Shown: positions 6,627 to 9,639 of the stretch, in pieces | Numbering within the stretch: position 1 is the first letter of the stretch | Layout: each line of letters begins with the position of its first letter | NCBI GenBank assembly: GCA_025362165.1 | Contig: JANYHY010000559.1 | Coordinates: 1-9,639 of the forward strand | DNA from: Myxococcales bacterium | Lineage (GTDB): Bacteria; Myxococcota_A; Polyangia; Polyangiales; Polyangiaceae | Reading direction: 5' to 3' | DNA: 9,639 nt | Position numbers and translations under genes: made by a program | The notes under the pieces: generated by a model | The model's input: only the letters and a program-made list of their open reading frames with translations | Database searches by the model: none | Told to the model about the DNA's origin: nothing

Positions 6627-8657
6627 GTGTCCGCTCCGCCGCCTCCTCCGGATGGGCCGAAAGCGCTCGGGCCGTATCAACTCGTCAACCGCATCGCGAC
6701 CGGCGGGATGGCGGAGGTCTATTTCGCTCGGCGCGCAGGCCCGCACGGTTTTCAGAAGAACGTGGCGGTCAAGCGCATCTTGCCGCAGCTCGCGGCGGAC
6801 GCTGACTTCGTCGCGATGTTCGTCGACGAAGCACGCATGTGCGCGCGCCTGTGTCACCCGAACATCGTGCAAGTGTTCGACTTCGGCGAGCAGGACGAAG
6901 AGCTCTACATGGCGATGGAGTTCGTCGACGGCACGACCGGCGCGAAGCTCATTCGCGCAGCCGCGACGAGGGGAGAGGACATCCCGCTAGAGGTCTCGCT
7001 CCACGTCGCGCTGAGTGTGCTGAGAGGCCTAGAGTACGCGCACAACGCGCGCGACGACATGGGGCGCCTCTTGTACCTCGTGCACCGAGACGTCTCGCCT
7101 GGCAATGTGCTCATCGATCGCTCCGGCGCAGTGAAGCTCACGGACTTCGGCATCGCGCGCGCCGCCGAGTTCGAGCGACGCACGGACGCAGGACAACTCA
7201 AAGGCAAGCTCGGGTACATGTCGCCCGAGCAGGTCGTCGGCAAAGAGCTCGATCATCGCAGCGATCTGTTCACTGTCGGCATCGTGCTCGCGGAGATGGT
7301 GACCGTGCGTCCGCTGTTCTCCGGAGGCCGCGAGCTCGACGTCCTCTTGCGCATCAGAGACGCGGATCTCACTGCGATCGATCGCAGCGCCGGTCGAGTC
7401 CCCGACGACGTGCGCGGCGTGCTCTACCGTGCGCTCGCCAAGGATCCATCGCTGCGCTACCAGTCAGCCAGCTCGTTCGCGGAGGCGCTCGAGGAGATCG
7501 TTCGTCGTCGCCGCTTGCAGGTGGGTCCGAGCAAGACCGCCGCGTGGCTCGAGCGCCTCGGCCTCACCGAGCCGATCGGCGGACAACTCGACGAAGAGCC
7601 CGGCACCGAATCGGCGCACCAGAAGACCTCCGTCGTCGAAGTCGTAGGCCCGGAGGATCTGCGCAAGCCGGAGAGCGAACGCCCGACCGCGCCGCAAGGA
7701 GGCGCGACACACGACGTCTCGCCGCAGATCTACAAAGTGCGAATGCCCGACGGCACCGAGCTCGGGCCCATGTCTTACCCTCGCCTCATCGAGCTCTTCG
7801 CGACCGGCGCCGCGGGCAGCAAGACGCACATCGCGCGCGAAGGCGGCAGCTTCAAGGCGGCCTCGCAGTTCACGGAGCTCACGCGCTTCGTCACGAGCCC
7901 CGCGCTTCGCTGGGACGACGAGATCGCCGGCGAGGTCATCGCGAAGGGAGCGCTGAATCGCGCGCGCCTTCCGTCGGTGTTGTTCCGCCTCGCCTTCGAT
8001 CGCGAGACCGGCGTGCTCGTCTTGCGCGACAAGAACAGGCGCAAGAAGGTCTACATCGTGGAGGGTGTCCCCGAGTTCGTCGCGTCGACCGAGAAGTCCG
8101 AGCTCCTCGGCGAGCACCTCATCGCTCGAGGACAAGTGCTTCGCATGGAGGTCGAGATGGCCCTCGCGATGCTGCCTCGCTTCGGCGGTCGCCTCGGCGA
8201 TGCGCTCGTCGGGCTCGGCGTGCTCCGACCCATCGAGCTATTTCGAGCCATCCACGAGCAGACGCAAGAGCGCTTCATCGAGATGTTCCGCTGGAAGCAG
8301 GGCGAGCTCATGTTCGTCCGCGGCGCGCGTTCGCACGAAGAGACGTTCCCGCTCGGCGTAGATCCGTACGAGCTCATCGCGCGCGGCGTACGTGACGGCT
8401 ACTCGGGTCCCGAGCTCGAGGCGCTTTTGTCTCCTTACGTCGAGCGAGCGATCGAGCCGGTCGTGTTGCCTCCGATGCGCGTGGAGTCGTTCAGGCTCAC
8501 GGAGAAAGAGAGCAAAGCGCTACGCAAGATCGACGGCAAAGCGACCCTCACGAAGCTGATCGCCGACGGCGCTGCAGACTCCGAGGAGGTGTCGCGCGCG
8601 GTGTTCTTGGGCCTCTCGTGCGAGCTCATCAAGGTCGCAGGGTGGCCGCCAGACTGA
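6627..8657 (+). CDS. Cytoplasmic Ser/Thr kinase with GYF_2-like and DUF4388-like domains
   Basis: A 676-residue product starting at GTG 6627; the overlapping ATG at 6625 is in another frame. The protein kinase domain spans about 15-295: Gly-rich loop ATGGMAEVY at 24-32, lysine K49 (VAVKR), helix-C E68, catalytic loop HRDVSPGN at 153-160 (D155, N160), DFG at 173-175, SPE at 199-201 and D213. All catalytic residues are present, so it should be active. A linker with several acidic stretches follows (about 300-365). Next is a GYF_2-like module (about 368-422; LGPMSYPRLIELFATG) and then a C-terminal part (about 433-672). That part resembles DUF4388 and contains a GspE-N-like repeat (LLGEHLIARGQV ... 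GGRLGDALVGLGVL, about 493-533). There is no transmembrane segment, unlike PknB-type receptors, so its input is probably cytoplasmic. Such modular kinases are abundant in myxobacteria. Substrate unknown. Confidence 0.93.
   Translation: MSAPPPPPDGPKALGPYQLVNRIATGGMAEVYFARRAGPHGFQKNVAVKRILPQLAADADFVAMFVDEARMCARLCHPNIVQVFDFGEQDEELYMAMEFVDGTTGAKLIRAAATRGEDIPLEVSLHVALSVLRGLEYAHNARDDMGRLLYLVHRDVSPGNVLIDRSGAVKLTDFGIARAAEFERRTDAGQLKGKLGYMSPEQVVGKELDHRSDLFTVGIVLAEMVTVRPLFSGGRELDVLLRIRDADLTAIDRSAGRVPDDVRGVLYRALAKDPSLRYQSASSFAEALEEIVRRRRLQVGPSKTAAWLERLGLTEPIGGQLDEEPGTESAHQKTSVVEVVGPEDLRKPESERPTAPQGGATHDVSPQIYKVRMPDGTELGPMSYPRLIELFATGAAGSKTHIAREGGSFKAASQFTELTRFVTSPALRWDDEIAGEVIAKGALNRARLPSVLFRLAFDRETGVLVLRDKNRRKKVYIVEGVPEFVASTEKSELLGEHLIARGQVLRMEVEMALAMLPRFGGRLGDALVGLGVLRPIELFRAIHEQTQERFIEMFRWKQGELMFVRGARSHEETFPLGVDPYELIARGVRDGYSGPELEALLSPYVERAIEPVVLPPMRVESFRLTEKESKALRKIDGKATLTKLIADGAADSEEVSRAVFLGLSCELIKVAGWPPD
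7372..7387. repeat. 16-bp perfect palindrome inside the kinase gene
   Basis: CTGCGATCGATCGCAG is its own reverse complement. It lies in the coding region, in the linker between kinase motifs (residues around TAIDRS, 249-254). It may be a protein-binding site or simply a by-product of GATCG-rich codon use. Confidence 0.5.
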
Positions 8658-8697
8658 GTCGAGCTTCTGATTTCCGAGTACCCACTGTGTCGACGTA

Positions 8698-9639
8698 CTA
8701 CTCCAGACCGGCCGCGTATTTCAGCAGCAAGTAGCTAATCGAGCTGATCGCCGCCGCACCCGGGACCGTCAAGACCCACGCCCACACGATGCGACCCGCG
8801 ACTCCCCAGCGGACCGCGGAGAAGCGTCGCGTCGAGCCGACACCGACGATCGAGCCGGTGATCGTGTGCGTCGTCGACACCGGGATGCCGAGGCCCGTCG
8901 CCATGAACAGAGTGATCGCGCCCGCAGTCTCTGCGCTGAATCCGCCCACGGGTTGGAGCTTGCAGATCTTCATGCCCATCGTCTTCACGATGCGCCACCC
9001 GCCGCTCATCGTGCCCGCGGCCATCGCGGCGTGACAGAGCAAGACCACCCAAAGCGGCACGCCGGGATTCTTGCCAGTGAGGTGACCGGTCGCGACGAGG
9101 GCCGCCACGATGATGCCCATGGTCTTCTGCGCGTCGTTGCCGCCGTGACCGAGCGAGTAGAGCGCGGCGGAGACGAGCTGCGCCCGACGGAACCAACGGT
9201 CCACCTTGCGCTGAGGGCTCTTGCCGAACACGCGCATCACGGTCCACATGATCAAAAAGCCGAGGACCGCCCCGAGGATCGGCGACACCAGGATGAACGC
9301 GGCTGTCTTCAGGAAGAACGCCGAGTCCAGCGCGCCGAAGCCCGCTTTCATGATCGCAGCGCCCGCGACGCCTCCGAGGAGCGCGTGAGACGACGACGTG
9401 GGCAGGCCCCACCACCACGTCAAAAGATCCCAGACGATGGCGCCGACGAGCCCCGCCGCGACGAGCGGAAGCGTGACGACCTCCGCGTGCACACCCTTGG
9501 CGATGTTGCCCGCGACATGCGTGCTGAACACCAAGAACGCGATGAAGTTGAAGAACGCAGCCCAAGCCACCGCAGCGCGCGGAGAGAGCACGCGCGTCGA
9601 CACGACAGTCGCGATCGAGTTCGCGGCGTCATGGAAGCC
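8698..9639 (-). CDS. pit: PiT-family inorganic phosphate transporter (5' end missing)
   Basis: A membrane symporter that takes up inorganic phosphate, probably with protons. The frame is open to the last base of the window and the visible 313 residues begin GFHDAANSIAT, the N-terminal PiT signature, so the true start lies beyond 9639 by a short N-terminal stretch including the first membrane segment. The duplicated second signature reads GHGGNDAQKTMG. The paired PTSSSHALLGG and PVSTTHTITGSIVG motifs are also present, as expected for the internal repeat of PF01384. Many hydrophobic segments alternate with short loops, and a basic cytoplasmic loop (KSPQRKVDRWFRR) sits in the middle. In this family a DUF47/PhoU-like gene often lies just upstream; that would be outside the window. 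The gene converges on the kinase gene with a 40-nt gap (8658-8697) in which I see no strong terminator. Confidence 0.95.
   Translation of the reverse strand, partial: GFHDAANSIATVVSTRVLSPRAAVAWAAFFNFIAFLVFSTHVAGNIAKGVHAEVVTLPLVAAGLVGAIVWDLLTWWWGLPTSSSHALLGGVAGAAIMKAGFGALDSAFFLKTAAFILVSPILGAVLGFLIMWTVMRVFGKSPQRKVDRWFRRAQLVSAALYSLGHGGNDAQKTMGIIVAALVATGHLTGKNPGVPLWVVLLCHAAMAAGTMSGGWRIVKTMGMKICKLQPVGGFSAETAGAITLFMATGLGIPVSTTHTITGSIVGVGSTRRFSAVRWGVAGRIVWAWVLTVPGAAAISSISYLLLKYAAGLE

Noticed and set aside
6543..6872. N-terminal extension of the SEC-C protein up to 6872
   Set aside because: It would overlap the kinase N-terminus by about 245 nt and has the composition of an antisense frame.
6839..8395. 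518-codon plus-strand frame overlapping the kinase gene
   Set aside because: Extreme Arg richness and no recognisable motif; it is the shifted frame of a well-supported kinase.
8658..8697. Possible bidirectional terminator between the kinase and pit genes
   Set aside because: GTCGA near 8659 and TCGAC near 8689 could pair, but the stem is only five base pairs with a long loop and no T-run.

Overview
The window is GC-rich DNA that looks like a member of the Myxococcota (Polyangiales-like). The pointers are a Hanks-type Ser/Thr kinase with an HRDVSPGN catalytic loop carrying GYF_2-like and DUF4388-like output modules, a ferritin-like protein of a type I associate with myxobacteria, numerous lipoproteins and dense coding. 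This assignment is inference from gene style, not from a marker gene. I saw no rRNA, tRNA, CRISPR array, insertion sequence or prophage.

Layout. Bases 1-35 hold what appears to be the last codons of a plus-strand gene. Convergent to it, one base away, is a minus-strand cluster read from 5047 down to 37. In order it holds: a DUF1549/DUF1553 lipoprotein with one CxxCH haem-binding motif; a Tat-exported DUF1501 protein; a secreted protein joining a beta-rich, outer-membrane-like N-terminus to a di-iron ferritin-like domain; and a small Cys-containing putative lipoprotein. Spacings are 11 nt, 10 nt and an 8-nt overlap, so this is very probably one operon. Upstream of it on the same strand (6542-5178) is a protein of unknown function ending in a SEC-C zinc motif. 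A 130-nt gap with a possible hairpin separates the two.

An 84-nt divergent intergenic region (6543-6626) separates the SEC-C gene from the plus-strand kinase gene (6627-8657). Convergent to the kinase, after 40 nt, is a PiT-family phosphate transporter (8698-9639, minus), whose start lies beyond the window.

Functionally, the most interesting unit is the envelope operon. All four products carry export signals and at least two carry redox-metal motifs (CxxCH haem; two ExxH motifs plus two Glu in a four-helix arrangement). The DUF1549/DUF1553-DUF1501 pair is best known from Planctomycetes and has no settled biochemical role. Its linkage here to a secreted ferritin-like fusion suggests an envelope metal or redox system, which is inference. 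The kinase and the phosphate transporter look like ordinary neighbours rather than parts of it.
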